From: Rivularia sp. T60_A2020_040
GTDB lineage: Bacteria > Cyanobacteriota > Cyanobacteriia > Cyanobacteriales > Nostocaceae
NCBI GenBank assembly: GCA_015272215.1
Contig: JACYMD010000078.1
Span: 62,001-126,000 of the forward strand
Length of the DNA: 64,000 bases
Reading direction: 5' to 3'
Shown here in pieces: positions 54,872 through 64,000 of the stretch. The notes under the pieces were generated by a model, which saw only the letters and a program-made list of their open reading frames with translations, searched no databases and had not been told where the DNA came from. A program made the position numbers and the translations under genes. The stretch's first letter is position 1. Each line of letters starts with the position of its first letter.

Positions 54872-55948
54872 TCAGCTGATATGTTTAAAGACTATCTTTA
54901 ACAACTCTGATTGGGTAAAAGGTTTGGTCAAATAACCAGAAGCCCTTACCATCTTTGCTTTTGCTCTATCTACAAATCCAGTCCTCCCAGTTACCATAAT
55001 GATCGGAATATTTTTGAAGGCTGAATGTCTTCGTAGTAAGGAACACAATTCATAACCATCTAAGTTTGGCATTTCTACGTCTAATAAAATTAAGTCCGGT
55101 TTACTACGCAAAATTTGCATCAAAGCTTTTACCGGATCGTTGATCATCACAACTGAAAAATTATCTTCGTCCAAAAAACGTTTAATCGATTTTAAGATAG
55201 TTAAACTATCATCAATACAGGCAACTGTATATAGCCGTTCTTTGGTACTATTTGAAATATTTGTATTTTTATTATCCTTATTATCCTTGACAATTTCGTT
55301 TTTAGTTGGTTTTTTTAGCTGTTTTTCAACATCCTCATTCGGCTTAACCTGAATATTTGCCGGGTTTATTTCCTTTACTATAGATGAATGCTCCCCTGAT
55401 GTGGCTTTTTGTTGGTTTATCCGACGACTTCTTAATTCTTTTTGAGCATTTTCTACCAAAGAACGTAAATCCAAATGGCAAAATGTTGGTAAGTCTTCCA
55501 AGGGATTTTCATTCCTAAATTCGTAACTTCCTTCTTGGATTGTCAGAAACGATTCTAATACCTCCTTTGCTAATTCATTTACTAAAGTTGCTGCTTGAGG
55601 ATAAGTAATATAATCACCATCAACTAACCAGCAAATTGCTTGATAATCTGGTTGAGAAACTGACTCATCCTTAGTTTCAAATTTCATCCGCATTTGTATA
55701 CGTGCTGAACTATTCAGAGTCGGTATGTGCTGATTCAATTGTCGGAGGCGAGTATCAAGTCGTTCAAATAAGTTATCCGAGCAAGAAGCATAAGTAAGTT
55801 TTCCTTCCTCCAAATAGATACTCCATGAATTTGACTTAGTAAATACTCTTAAGCAACCTGTAGCATGACGACTGCTTAACTGTGCCAACAAAGATAACGG
55901 ATGAAGTTTCTGAAATAATTTGTAACCATCTACGGGAGTTGTACTCAT
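54872..55948 (-). CDS. PatA-like response regulator (DUF4388/PATAN N-domain plus receiver; PilG/HmpA-like)
   Basis: About 358 residues from the ATG at 55948; the frame is open upstream to 56044 but that part is not typical. Residues 10-200 are a PATAN/DUF4388-type domain (HPLSLLAQLSSRHATGCLRV, SIYLEEGKLTYASCSDNL). The C-terminal 125 residues are a receiver domain (TVACIDDSLTILKSIKRFL, LILLDVEMPNLDGYELC, MVTGRTG, YLTKPF). It begins the chemosensory operon PatA-CheY-CheW-MCP-CheA, the order of pilG-H-I-J-L. Confidence 0.9.
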   Translation of the reverse strand: MSTTPVDGYKLFQKLHPLSLLAQLSSRHATGCLRVFTKSNSWSIYLEEGKLTYASCSDNLFERLDTRLRQLNQHIPTLNSSARIQMRMKFETKDESVSQPDYQAICWLVDGDYITYPQAATLVNELAKEVLESFLTIQEGSYEFRNENPLEDLPTFCHLDLRSLVENAQKELRSRRINQQKATSGEHSSIVKEINPANIQVKPNEDVEKQLKKPTKNEIVKDNKDNKNTNISNSTKERLYTVACIDDSLTILKSIKRFLDEDNFSVVMINDPVKALMQILRSKPDLILLDVEMPNLDGYELCSLLRRHSAFKNIPIIMVTGRTGFVDRAKAKMVRASGYLTKPFTQSELLKIVFKHIS

Positions 55949-56044
55949 TTTGCTCTTACCACTGCTAAATTGGATCAATTTACATCTAATTTTTTGCGAA
56001 TTTTCCCTGATATAAAAAATAAAATTTATGTATTCTAGTAACAA

Positions 56045-57204
56045 ATAAAACCCAGTATATTATCTATACAAGTAACAAAATCTTAGTTAGTAAACGTTTA
56101 AAGATAATCAGTTATATTTTGGTTATATAACTTACTTGTACTGAGGTTAACAGAGATTTCTAAATAAGAAGTAAAAAAACTGTAAAGACTACTTAAAGGT
56201 ACTGAGTGTTTTGCTTACTCAAGCAATTTAAATTGTTCAGCTATTAATGTTGTTTAATTAAATTAAATTTCCCGTATTACTACTTAAGTATAATACAGCT
56301 AATTTATTCGTTGGTCATTTGTATAAAATATTTTTACCTTATTATTTATTCTCACATAATCAAATTTAATTAGATGTTTCCCAAAGCAGACAAAGATTGC
56401 AGCCTTTATATTAAGGTAGCTATCGGTAAATAGAAAGTTTAACTTTATACATTACAAAAAATTATGATTTTTAAATCGATTGCAAGTTAGCTTTCTTTAT
56501 ATAGTTAATTGCGAACATTCAGAAACTAGTTATCATAAATACTTAGTAAAACTTAGTATATTCAAGTTTTTTCTTGATTATTGATGCAAGTCCTTTTTGA
56601 TTTATCGTCAAATAAGAGTGTAAATCCTGATATTAGCTAATTTTGATAAATTTCAGTTAGTTGCTATTGCCTTAGCCGTAATCTTAATATTTAGATTTAA
56701 ATTTAGATTTATATACTTTGCAAATCTTAACTACTTATTTACAGTATATTTGATCTTGATGAGGCAGATTCGGACGTTCCGGGATGCCCATCCCACAACA
56801 GCTTTATAATCTAATGCTGTACCTGATTTATCTGTAAAATGCTCTAAGTATTACGCTTTAAAATTTACCCATAGATTCGCTATATTCCAATGCCAACTAC
56901 TGGGAAATATTATGGTGTTCCATAACAATAAGCTGTTGTGCAAATCTTGTGGGGTGGGCATCCCTGTACACCCAAATATATAATTTAGCTGCGGGAGCAA
57001 GCTGATCAAGATTTTTGCTTGCTCAATGTCGGTTATTTCAATTTGGTCACACTCATAACCGCACCCAAGACACTATGTTATCAAAAATTTTACTTTTAGA
57101 CGTAGAGAATGAAGAGTATTTGTTCTTGATATCAAATCATGCAAACACATACAATAATCAGCTTGATTCTATCAAGGTATTTAAAAAATAAAAAGATAAA
57201 AAAA
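56045..57204. other. 1.16-kb region upstream of the chemosensory operon
   Basis: AT-rich and without a supported gene. It holds the long inverted repeat at 56781-56964 and presumably the operon promoter in its left part, where I cannot pick out a convincing -10/-35 pair. Confidence 0.4.
56781..56964. repeat. 184-base element bounded by inverted repeats
   Basis: GGGATGCCCATCCCACAACA followed by GCTTTAT (56781-56807) is matched in reverse by AATAAGCTGTTGTG (56927-56940) and, after a 9-base insertion, GTGGGGTGGGCATCCC (56949-56964). It could be a small non-autonomous mobile element or two copies of a dispersed repeat facing each other. Confidence 0.6.
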
Positions 57205-57286
57205 TGCGGATGAAAGGACTTGAACCTTCACGCCCGAAGGCACTAGAACCTAAATCTAGCGCGTCTGCCAATTCCGCCACATCCGC
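57205..57286 (-). tRNA. tRNA-Leu(UAG)
   Basis: On the minus strand an 82-base cloverleaf runs from GCGGATG to CATCCGC plus discriminator A. The anticodon stem-loop CTAGA-TTTAGGT-TCTAG gives anticodon UAG, and the variable arm TGCCTTCGGGCGT is the long type of tRNA-Leu. The TTCAAGT arm is normal. CCA is not encoded; a T-rich stretch follows. Confidence 0.95.
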
Positions 57287-57330
57287 ATTCAGTTAATAAG
57301 CATATCATAAAAAAATATTTTTGAGAAGAC

Positions 57331-58527
57331 TTATTTTTTTATTTGAGGATTTACGCGAGGTAAACGATGCTTGAAAGAGCAAAGAATTTCCCAAGAAATA
57401 GTATTTAATTGATTTGCCCAATCTTCGGCAGTAATCTGTTGTTCACCTTCAAACCCTAGAATAGTGACGATTTCTCCCTCTTGTACATCAGAAATAGCGC
57501 TGATATCGATCATTATTTGATCCATAGTAATCGCACCAACTTGAGGTACTTTTAATCCCCGCAGCAAAACTTGCATTTTATTAGAAAGATTGCGGGGTAT
57601 TCCATCTGCATAACCAATTCCTACAACGGCTAAACGCATTTGCTTGTTGGCAATAAATGTGTGTCCGTAACTAACACCAACACCTTTTTGAATTGTTTTG
57701 ACGTGAGTCACTCGCGCTTTTACCTGTAAAACCGGCTTTAATTCAACTGTTGAGCCTAAATGAACTGATGGATAAAGTCCATAAACAGCTAAACCTACCC
57801 GAACCATATCGTAATGTAAAGATTTATCACTTAAAGTACCGGCAGAATTTGCTAAATGCAGACAGGGTATTTCTATGCCAATATCTTTAATAGTGGCGAT
57901 CGCACTTTCAAACCGTTGATGTTGGAGTTTCATCATGGTATGATCGGGGCTATCGGCGGTTGCTAGATGAGAATAAATACTGGCAATCTGAAGATGAGGC
58001 AAGCGTGCAACTAATTGAACAAACTCAACACAATGCTGCCAATCAGTACCTAAGCGCGACATTCCGGTATCTAATTTAATATGTACCCGTAATGAGCAAT
58101 CAAAATTTATCGCTTCTAAAATATCAGAAAATATTAAAGCTTGTTTAGCACTACAAAGTGTCGGTTCAAGATGCCAACAAGCAATTGCCTGGACTTGTTC
58201 TTTCGTATAGGTAGCACCTAAAATCAAAATAGGGGCTTTAATGCCAGCTTCTCTTAGTTCAACTCCTTCTGGAACTGTCGCAACACCCAAGCAACTCGCT
58301 CCTGATTTTAACGCTGTTTGAGCCACACTTACAGCCCCATGTCCGTAAGCATCTGCTTTCACCACAGCCATGAATTGAGTGCGCGGTGATAGCAATTTAC
58401 GTAGCTCAACTATGTTATTCGATAATGCCCCTAAATCAATTTCCACCCAAGCACGTTGCGAAAACCAAGCATAAGTATCACAAGCAACAATCGAACTGAC
58501 ACTTTTATTTTGTTCATTACTTAACAT
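57331..58527 (-). CDS. alr: Alanine racemase
   Basis: This 398-residue PLP enzyme makes D-alanine for peptidoglycan. The PLP lysine is K57 in MAVVKADAYGHGAV; the C-terminal catalytic Tyr lies in VGVSYGHTF; LAVVGIGYADGIPRNLS and VGAITMDQIMIDIS are standard. An N-terminal extension of about 20 residues precedes the barrel. The gene is monocistronic and followed on the minus strand by the tRNA-Leu gene. Confidence 0.95.
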   Translation of the reverse strand: MLSNEQNKSVSSIVACDTYAWFSQRAWVEIDLGALSNNIVELRKLLSPRTQFMAVVKADAYGHGAVSVAQTALKSGASCLGVATVPEGVELREAGIKAPILILGATYTKEQVQAIACWHLEPTLCSAKQALIFSDILEAINFDCSLRVHIKLDTGMSRLGTDWQHCVEFVQLVARLPHLQIASIYSHLATADSPDHTMMKLQHQRFESAIATIKDIGIEIPCLHLANSAGTLSDKSLHYDMVRVGLAVYGLYPSVHLGSTVELKPVLQVKARVTHVKTIQKGVGVSYGHTFIANKQMRLAVVGIGYADGIPRNLSNKMQVLLRGLKVPQVGAITMDQIMIDISAISDVQEGEIVTILGFEGEQQITAEDWANQLNTISWEILCSFKHRLPRVNPQIKK

Positions 58528-59298
58528 TTATGATCTCCCATTCACAACTAGGCAAGAGGCAAGAGGCAAGAGGTAATTCTTCATATCTTGCACCATAAAA
58601 ACTTCTCGTCAAAATAATTACTAATTGTTTTCCTGTGGTTCTTACCCGCCTGGGACTGCAAGTAAGAGTCTGATAGCAGAAGTCCATTAAAATGGACTAA
58701 GATATGACATTTTTATGTTGGTAATATTTTTATTTGTATTTTTTATTTTGTAGTTAATTATGCTTATGGTGCAAGATGTCAGGTAAGAGGTAAGAGGCAA
58801 GAGGTAAGAGTTTCACCCCTATTTTTTGATGATTTTTGAACGAGCATCAGTTACAAATCCAAGGTATGACAAGGACTTTACCCCAAATATCTTGCACTTT
58901 TTTAGAGCAAAAATCACATTTAACTCTTAAAATACAAGGCTTTTCAAGTCCCAACAGCAAGCCCTATGTAAGCTGGCACAAAAAAATAACGCTATATAAA
59001 GAAATGTAAATCAATCTTAAACCCTCTTACCTTTTGCAAGACAGCCTTTTGCCTTGTCTTAATGATAATTTTCTGTGCTGACCTACTTATGTTTCTATTC
59101 TTTTTCCTAGAAGCTGATCGGGTCGATCTGGAAGTTTACCGTTATTCGCGATTAAAATACAAGAGTCTTAATTGCTATTTAATCTAAAATCTAAAATCTA
59201 AAATCTAAAATTCACTGACCAGTATAAGTTAAACTCGTTCGCAAATTAGAGCCAATTCGTGTTAATATATGTAAAACTAATACCTTGAGCGACTATCA
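58528..59298. other. Gap with several heptamer repeats
   Basis: GGCAAGA units at 58551-58574, GGTAAGA/GGCAAGA units at 58782-58810 and four ATCTAAA units at 59182-59209. No gene is seen. It is the upstream region of both alr and the HNH gene. Confidence 0.6.
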
Positions 59299-59796
59299 AT
59301 GGGAAAGGTTTTAGTCTTAAACGCTTCTTACGAACCGCTCAATATTACGAGCTGGCGTCGTGCTGCAATTTTGCTAATTAAAGGAAAAGCAGAACGGGTA
59401 GAACATAACGGTAAATTTATTTACTCAGGTTTTCCACTCCCTACTGTTATCCGGTTACGCTATTACGTGCGCGTGCCTTACAAGGAAATTCCTTTAACCC
59501 GTCGGAATATATTGCATCGCGATGGTCACACTTGTCAATACTGCGGCTACAAGGGCGATGACTTAACACTAGATCATGTCATACCGCGATCGCGTCGTGG
59601 GGGCGATAGCTGGGAAAATATAGTTACGGCTTGCGTTCGCTGTAACGTCAAGAAAGGAAATCGGACACCGCAAGAAGCTCATATGCCATTGCATCATACC
59701 CCACGCCGACCTTATAGTAGCCTCTACTTTGAGGTCAGTAAACATCTTAAAAGTGGTTTGCATCAAGAATGGCAAAAGTATGTTATAGGACTTTGA
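59299..59796 (+). CDS. HNH endonuclease-family protein
   Basis: The protein has 165 residues. The N-terminus MGKVLVLNASYEPLNITSWR is that of the large family of stand-alone cyanobacterial HNH proteins. Zinc cysteines CQYCG and CVRCN flank the HNH core LDHVIPRSRRGGDSWENIV, with the catalytic His in DHV. The family is highly conserved across cyanobacteria, which argues for a housekeeping DNA-processing role rather than a mobile nuclease. It is preceded by a long repeat-filled gap. Confidence 0.88.
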   Translation: MGKVLVLNASYEPLNITSWRRAAILLIKGKAERVEHNGKFIYSGFPLPTVIRLRYYVRVPYKEIPLTRRNILHRDGHTCQYCGYKGDDLTLDHVIPRSRRGGDSWENIVTACVRCNVKKGNRTPQEAHMPLHHTPRRPYSSLYFEVSKHLKSGLHQEWQKYVIGL

Positions 59797-60641
59797 CACA
59801 ATATATATATTTGTCACGAGTACGGCATAAATTGCTTTGATACAAGCAGTTAAGATGGGATGCAAGGCAGACAAAAGACAGAGGTTGCCAGGGACAATTT
59901 GAATATTGCCGTTTAGATTTTGTCGTCAAAGAGTTGGCAAAATAAAAATAGGCTTTTGAATTATGCAGCTACACTACGACTGGATCGGAGTAGTGCAATG
60001 TTGCTATTGCCAAGCCAAGTCAAATCATTAAGCGACAAGAACTTTAATATTTTACATCATGTTTACAAAACGGCAAGCAGGGTGCATCTAAATTAATTAT
60101 CAAAAAAAGTCAAATGATATGTAAATTTAATATGAGTCCGTTTTAAAAATAAGCATTTTATCAGAAAAGCTGGCTCTCAATTCTTAATAACAGGCTTTTT
60201 GCGGCGATTTTCGGGACTTATAACTCAGATTGGTCAAAATATATCGAACTATCTGGGTTTGCTTTCCTTTATCCTTTTAAAGCAAGGTATTTCCCGTCCC
60301 AAGAAAATTTATATCTAAAATTAATATATAATTAGTTCTATCACACCTTCAGGCACCTGAGCTAAACCTTGGTTTCTAGCAAATTTATGGGTCAAGAATG
60401 GTGCAAAATATTATTTTATTAGACTTTTGAGGCAACGCCGATTTAATGATACTGACTTAGCTATGATTGAAATAATAAGTTAAGCAAGTCGGTTAGGGTT
60501 AAATTGACAAATTATAAATATATGAGATATTAGCACTTTGGTACATAGAGTGCGAAAATTGTAGTATGTGGCAGGTGAAAATATTCGCTGTTTTGGAAAA
60601 TTTTTGAAACCGAACCTCTCAGGCTACGATAAACCCTCTCT
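59797..60641. other. 845-base intergenic region, nothing recognised
   Basis: No open frame, hairpin or repeat that I can support. The end of the region is AT-rich and precedes the DHH gene. Confidence 0.4.
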
Positions 60642-61934
60642 ATGCAACTAAATTATTACAATAAGCAGGTTAAAGAATTGCAATTGACACCAGACTTAAA
60701 AACTCTTGAAAATAATCAAAAATCCTTAGAAGAATCGCTTCCATCAAAAAAAAGGTCTATTGCGACAGTGGAACTCGAGAGCGGTAATTATGGAGCAGGC
60801 TTGCGTGCTAATTCTGTAGCTGTCCAAAAATCAGAGCAATTATTGCAAACGCTCAAAGCACATAAACACGAGCGTCAAATAATTATCTTACAGGATTTCC
60901 CCGACCCCGATGCTCTTTCTTCAGCTTGGACTTATCAGTTGATTGCCGAACAATACGATATAAAATGCGATATTACCTATGCTGGGACTCTTTCTCATCA
61001 AGAAAATATTGCTCTAGTCAAGTTGACCAACTTACCAGCAACACGCACTCCCTTACAAAGCCTTAAGAAACGCGATTTATCATCTTATCAAGGCTACGTT
61101 TTAATTGATAACCAAGGTACCACTTCTGCTTTAATGGATGTAGTAAAAGAAGCGGGAATCCCAGCGATTGTAGTTGTAGACCATCACAATTTACAGGGTG
61201 ATTTTAAATCAGAATTTGTTGACATCCGTCCCGGAGTCAGGGCAACGGCAACAATTTTTACCCAATACCTACAGAATGGGTTATTGCAGTTAGATAGCAG
61301 CATCAGCGAACACATTAATTGTGCAACAGCGTTAATGCATGGCTTGCACTCAGATACAAATCGACTGATGCAGGCAAAAGAAGAAGATTTCATCGCCGCA
61401 GCTTATCTAAGTCGATTTTATGACGGTCAGTTGCTTAACACCATACTGCGGGCTACTCGTTCCAAGCGAGTTATGGATGTGATTGAACGTTCGTTAAAAA
61501 ATCGGATTGTGCAAAATAACTTTTCAATTGCTGGTGTTGGTTTTTTGCGCTATGAAGATAGAGATGCGATTCCCCAAGCTGCTGATTTTTTAGTGACAGA
61601 AGACAACGTACACACCGCAGTTGTCTATGGTATAGTTCACGATCAAGATGAAGAATTAGAAGTAGTGATTGGTTCTTTGAGAACGAATAAACTAACTCTA
61701 GACCCCGATGAATTTATCAAGGAAGCCTTCGGACAAGACAGTACTGGTCGTTTTTTTGGTGGTGGACGTACCAGTGCAGGAGGCTTTGAAATTCCCATGG
61801 GTTTCTTGTCTGGAAGCAACGAAGACTCCGGTTACGCCAAAATGAAATGGGAAGTGTACGATACCCAAATTAAACAAAAATTATTGAAATTGGTCAATCC
61901 CAAAGATAATCCGATTTCTTCTGATGATGAATAA
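60642..61934 (+). CDS. DHH-family phosphoesterase (NrnA-like)
   Basis: A 430-residue protein. The DHH domain covers residues 80-280: QDFPDPDALSSAWTYQL, LIDNQGTTSALM and VVVVDHH-type motif (IVVVDHHNLQGDF). The DHHA1 domain near the C-terminus has the GGGRTSAGGFEIPMGFLSG motif, which binds the substrate. Members cut short oligoribonucleotides (nanoRNA), pAp or cyclic dinucleotide products. An N-terminal extension of about 60 residues is not typical of NrnA. Metal ligands look intact, so activity is likely, but the substrate is open. Confidence 0.88.
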   Translation: MQLNYYNKQVKELQLTPDLKTLENNQKSLEESLPSKKRSIATVELESGNYGAGLRANSVAVQKSEQLLQTLKAHKHERQIIILQDFPDPDALSSAWTYQLIAEQYDIKCDITYAGTLSHQENIALVKLTNLPATRTPLQSLKKRDLSSYQGYVLIDNQGTTSALMDVVKEAGIPAIVVVDHHNLQGDFKSEFVDIRPGVRATATIFTQYLQNGLLQLDSSISEHINCATALMHGLHSDTNRLMQAKEEDFIAAAYLSRFYDGQLLNTILRATRSKRVMDVIERSLKNRIVQNNFSIAGVGFLRYEDRDAIPQAADFLVTEDNVHTAVVYGIVHDQDEELEVVIGSLRTNKLTLDPDEFIKEAFGQDSTGRFFGGGRTSAGGFEIPMGFLSGSNEDSGYAKMKWEVYDTQIKQKLLKLVNPKDNPISSDDE

Positions 61935-61939
61935 TAAAT

Positions 61940-62016
61940 AGTTGACAGTTGACAGTGGACAGTTGACAGTTGAGAGTCAATCCAAAATCCAAAATCTAAA
62001 ATCTAAAATCTAAAAT
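61940..62016. repeat. STRR repeats AGTTGAC and ATCTAAA, between the DHH and sixA genes
   Basis: Five AGTTGAC-type units (61940-61974) are followed by CCAAAAT and ATCTAAA units (61981-62016). They end only 8 bases before the sixA start codon. Confidence 0.8.
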
Positions 62017-62024
62017 TAAATGCT

Positions 62025-62519
62025 GTGGAACTATATTTAATTCGTCATGGTATCGCACAAGTTGCTACAAGCGAGATCAAAGATGAAGAACGAAGCCTCA
62101 CCGAAGATGGACGAAAAAAAACGCAAAAAGTTGCTCAACGTTTAAAAAACTTGGGCTTAAGTTTTGATTTGATTGCTACAAGTCCTTTAGTAAGAGCGCA
62201 ACAAACGGCGGAAATATTCATTTCCACAGGTTTAAGTTCGCAACTAGAAGAATGTTCTTATCTTGCTCCTGAAGGTAGTATCCAAGATTGGATTGCACAA
62301 TGGTTAATGCCCAAAAATTATCCATCTTCCACACGCTTGGGGCTGGTGGGACACGAACCTTGTTTAAGCAATTGGGCAGAAATTTTAGTTTGGGGTGAAG
62401 CGAAAGATAGCTTAGTCCTGAAAAAAGCAGGTACTATCGGAATAGAAACACCAGAAAACGGTTCTCTTGTGGGTCGTTGTCAGATGTTTTGGCTGACACC
62501 ACCTAGATATTTGCTGTGA
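62025..62519 (+). CDS. sixA: Phosphohistidine phosphatase SixA
   Basis: A 164-residue histidine-phosphatase-superfamily protein. The RHG catalytic motif is in MELYLIRHGIAQ, with SLTEDGRKKTQKVAQRL, LIATSPLVRAQQTAEIF and the second catalytic His in LGLVGHEPCLSNW. SixA removes phosphate from HPt histidines; targets here are unknown but the window has a CheA with an HPt domain. The start is GTG at 62025 with no clear ribosome site, because heptamer repeats occupy it. Confidence 0.9.
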   Translation: MELYLIRHGIAQVATSEIKDEERSLTEDGRKKTQKVAQRLKNLGLSFDLIATSPLVRAQQTAEIFISTGLSSQLEECSYLAPEGSIQDWIAQWLMPKNYPSSTRLGLVGHEPCLSNWAEILVWGEAKDSLVLKKAGTIGIETPENGSLVGRCQMFWLTPPRYLL

Positions 62520-62633
62520 TAGCTATCCAATCCTTCTTCCAGGAAGTTTTGTATTAACGGATACTGTTATCATGGTAAAACTTTCTGGTAAGTTAGCTCT
62601 ATAAAATCTTTCAAACGTTCATATGGTATTGCC

Positions 62634-63773
62634 ATGATGGTGTCCGAATTTAAGCCCGGATTAGATGGTGTTCCCGCAGCTCAGTCTAGTATTAGTCATG
62701 TTGACGGGCAAAAGGGAATATTGGAATATCGTGGCATCAGAATTGAAGAACTAGCAAAAAAGAGTACTTTTCTCGAAACTGCTTATCTGCTAATTTGGGG
62801 TGAATTGCCGAATAAAGAAGAGCTAGCATTGTTTGAACGTGAAGTTCATCAAAATAGACGAATCAAATACCGGATTCGGGACATGATGAAGTGTTTTCCC
62901 GAAAGCGGTCATCCCATGGACGTTTTACAAGCTTCAGCAGCAGCATTGGGTTTATTTTATTCTCGTCGCGATTTAAATAATCCAGCTTACATTAGAGATG
63001 CTGTGGTACGTCTATTAGCTAGTATTCCGACTATGGTAGCAGCATTTGAATTAATGCGACGAGGTGATGACCCCGTGCGTCCTCATGATGAGCTAGACTA
63101 TGCTGCCAACTTTTTGTATATGCTCCATGAGGAAAAACCAGATCCCTTAGCAGCGCGAATATTTGATGTTTGCTTGATACTTCATGCCGAACACACCATG
63201 AATGCTTCTACTTTCAGCGCTAGGGTGACAGCTTCTACTCTTACAGACCCCTATGCAGTAGTCGCAAGTGCAGTCGGAACCTTGGGTGGACCTTTACACG
63301 GTGGTGCGAATGAAGAAGTTATTGGGATGTTAGAAGAAATTGGTTCTATAGAAAACGTCCGCCCTTACGTTTTAGATTGTATTCAGCGCAAAACTAAAAT
63401 AATGGGTTTTGGTCATCGTGTCTATAAGGTCAAAGACCCACGCGCTCAGATTTTACAAAACTTAGCAGAAGAATTATTTGCCAAATTTGGGTATGACAAA
63501 TACTATGACATTGCCCAAGAAATGGAACGAGTAGTAGAGGAAAAATTAGGTCATAAAGGAATTTATCCTAATGTTGACTTTTACTCTGGTTTAGTGTATA
63601 GGAAATTAGGCATTTCTACAGACTTTTTTACACCAGTATTCGCCATGGCTCGTGTTGCTGGTTGGTTAGCGCATTGGAAAGAACAGATTGCAGAAAACCG
63701 AATTTTCCGTCCTGGTCAGGTTTACAAAGGTCATCATCAAATTGAATATGTACACATCACTGAACGGAATTAA
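62634..63773 (+). CDS. gltA: Citrate synthase
   Basis: This 379-residue enzyme condenses oxaloacetate and acetyl-CoA at the entry of the TCA cycle, supplying 2-oxoglutarate for nitrogen assimilation. Motifs are LEYRGIRIEEL, HAEHTMNASTFSARVTAS with the first catalytic His, GTLGGPLHGGANEEVI with the second, MGFGHRVYKVKDPRA and the Asp in YPNVDFYSG. The short, type II-like bacterial form has about 380 residues. An imperfect inverted repeat (CCAGGAAGTTTT with AAAACTTTCTGG, 62539-62588) lies in the 115-base gap upstream. Confidence 0.95.
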   Translation: MMVSEFKPGLDGVPAAQSSISHVDGQKGILEYRGIRIEELAKKSTFLETAYLLIWGELPNKEELALFEREVHQNRRIKYRIRDMMKCFPESGHPMDVLQASAAALGLFYSRRDLNNPAYIRDAVVRLLASIPTMVAAFELMRRGDDPVRPHDELDYAANFLYMLHEEKPDPLAARIFDVCLILHAEHTMNASTFSARVTASTLTDPYAVVASAVGTLGGPLHGGANEEVIGMLEEIGSIENVRPYVLDCIQRKTKIMGFGHRVYKVKDPRAQILQNLAEELFAKFGYDKYYDIAQEMERVVEEKLGHKGIYPNVDFYSGLVYRKLGISTDFFTPVFAMARVAGWLAHWKEQIAENRIFRPGQVYKGHHQIEYVHITERN

Positions 63774-64000
63774 AAGGGAGTAGGGAATAGGGAATAGGGA
63801 ATAGGGAAATCCCATAATTAAGATGAGGAGATTTGTTTCCATGAATTAATTTAGAGGCTTGTACCCAATTTGAAGGGCTAATTCTTCCCCTGTTCCCGTT
63901 CCCCGCTCACGGGGCTGTAGCAGCGCTACGTCTGTGATTGAGTTAAAGAAAGCCGAGGAGCTATGTTTTTGTATCAACAGCATCAAGGGCGGTGGTGAGC
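63774..64000. other. End of window, STRR repeat and GC-rich segment
   Basis: Four TAGGGAA units lie at 63781-63808. Later a GC-richer segment with CCCCGCTCACGGGG is visible. No complete gene is present. Confidence 0.6.

Noticed and set aside
59299-59796. HNH gene as a homing endonuclease or mobile intron remnant
   Set aside because: No intron or flanking repeats characteristic of homing; the N-terminus is that of a conserved stand-alone cyanobacterial family.

Overview
The window is chromosomal DNA from a cyanobacterium, most likely a filamentous Nostocales species of the Nostoc/Calothrix/Rivularia type. The evidence is the AT-rich sequence with many GCGATCGC (HIP1) octamers, the gene content (CO2-uptake NDH-1 genes, a CPP1-like J-protein, a PatA/Pil-type chemotaxis cluster, an SmtA-type metallothionein, pentapeptide-repeat kinase) and heptanucleotide tandem repeats (TAGGGAA, AGTTGAC, ATCTAAA and others) typical of heterocyst formers. 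I see no insertion sequence, prophage or CRISPR array.

Layout. 1-16.8 kb: mostly housekeeping genes (HAD phosphatase end, CPP1-like protein, OmpR-type regulator, hisIE, hemL, metallothionein, SpkB-like kinase, FHA protein, recA, a CobO-like protein with a broken P-loop, dcd, thyX, a thioredoxin-fold protein, aroA). 16.8-17.4 kb: a Phd-type antitoxin beside a beheaded PIN toxin. 17.6-22.7 kb: ndhF-ndhD-cup operon for CO2 uptake, with heptamer repeats between the genes. 23-26.3 kb: Nudix, agmatinase-family, Uma2 and MtfA-like peptidase genes.

26.4-30.1 kb: a compact four-gene operon. Two genes are close to the ZorA and ZorB motor proteins of Zorya anti-phage systems, with an unrecognised 114-residue protein in front and an unrecognised 229-residue protein behind. 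No helicase or nuclease effector is present. This is the best candidate for an undescribed system here. 30-32 kb: VanZ-like, Uma2 and small hypothetical genes. 32.3-36.3 kb: an Mrp-type cation/proton antiporter operon in the order C-D-E-F-G-A'-B, with only the DUF4040 part of MrpA. 37.6-40.5 kb: a sulfane-sulfur module (TauE/SafE exporter, rhodanese, ETHE1-like dioxygenase) divergent from an ArsR-family repressor whose cysteines fit the BigR/SqrR persulfide-sensor pattern.

41-43 kb: small membrane and DUF genes and an MlaE-family permease. 43.6-56 kb: a Pil/Hmp-type chemosensory operon on the minus strand (PatA-like regulator, CheY, CheW, MCP, CheA-REC hybrid, second MCP). The first MCP carries a DXCF cyanobacteriochrome-like GAF signature and the second has lost it. 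57-64 kb: tRNA-Leu(UAG), alr, an HNH nuclease, a DHH phosphoesterase, sixA and gltA.

Between genes the window is rich in dispersed palindromic elements of at least five families, two of which supply stop codons to neighbouring genes. Identifications rest on reading motifs in translated sequence; no database search was run.
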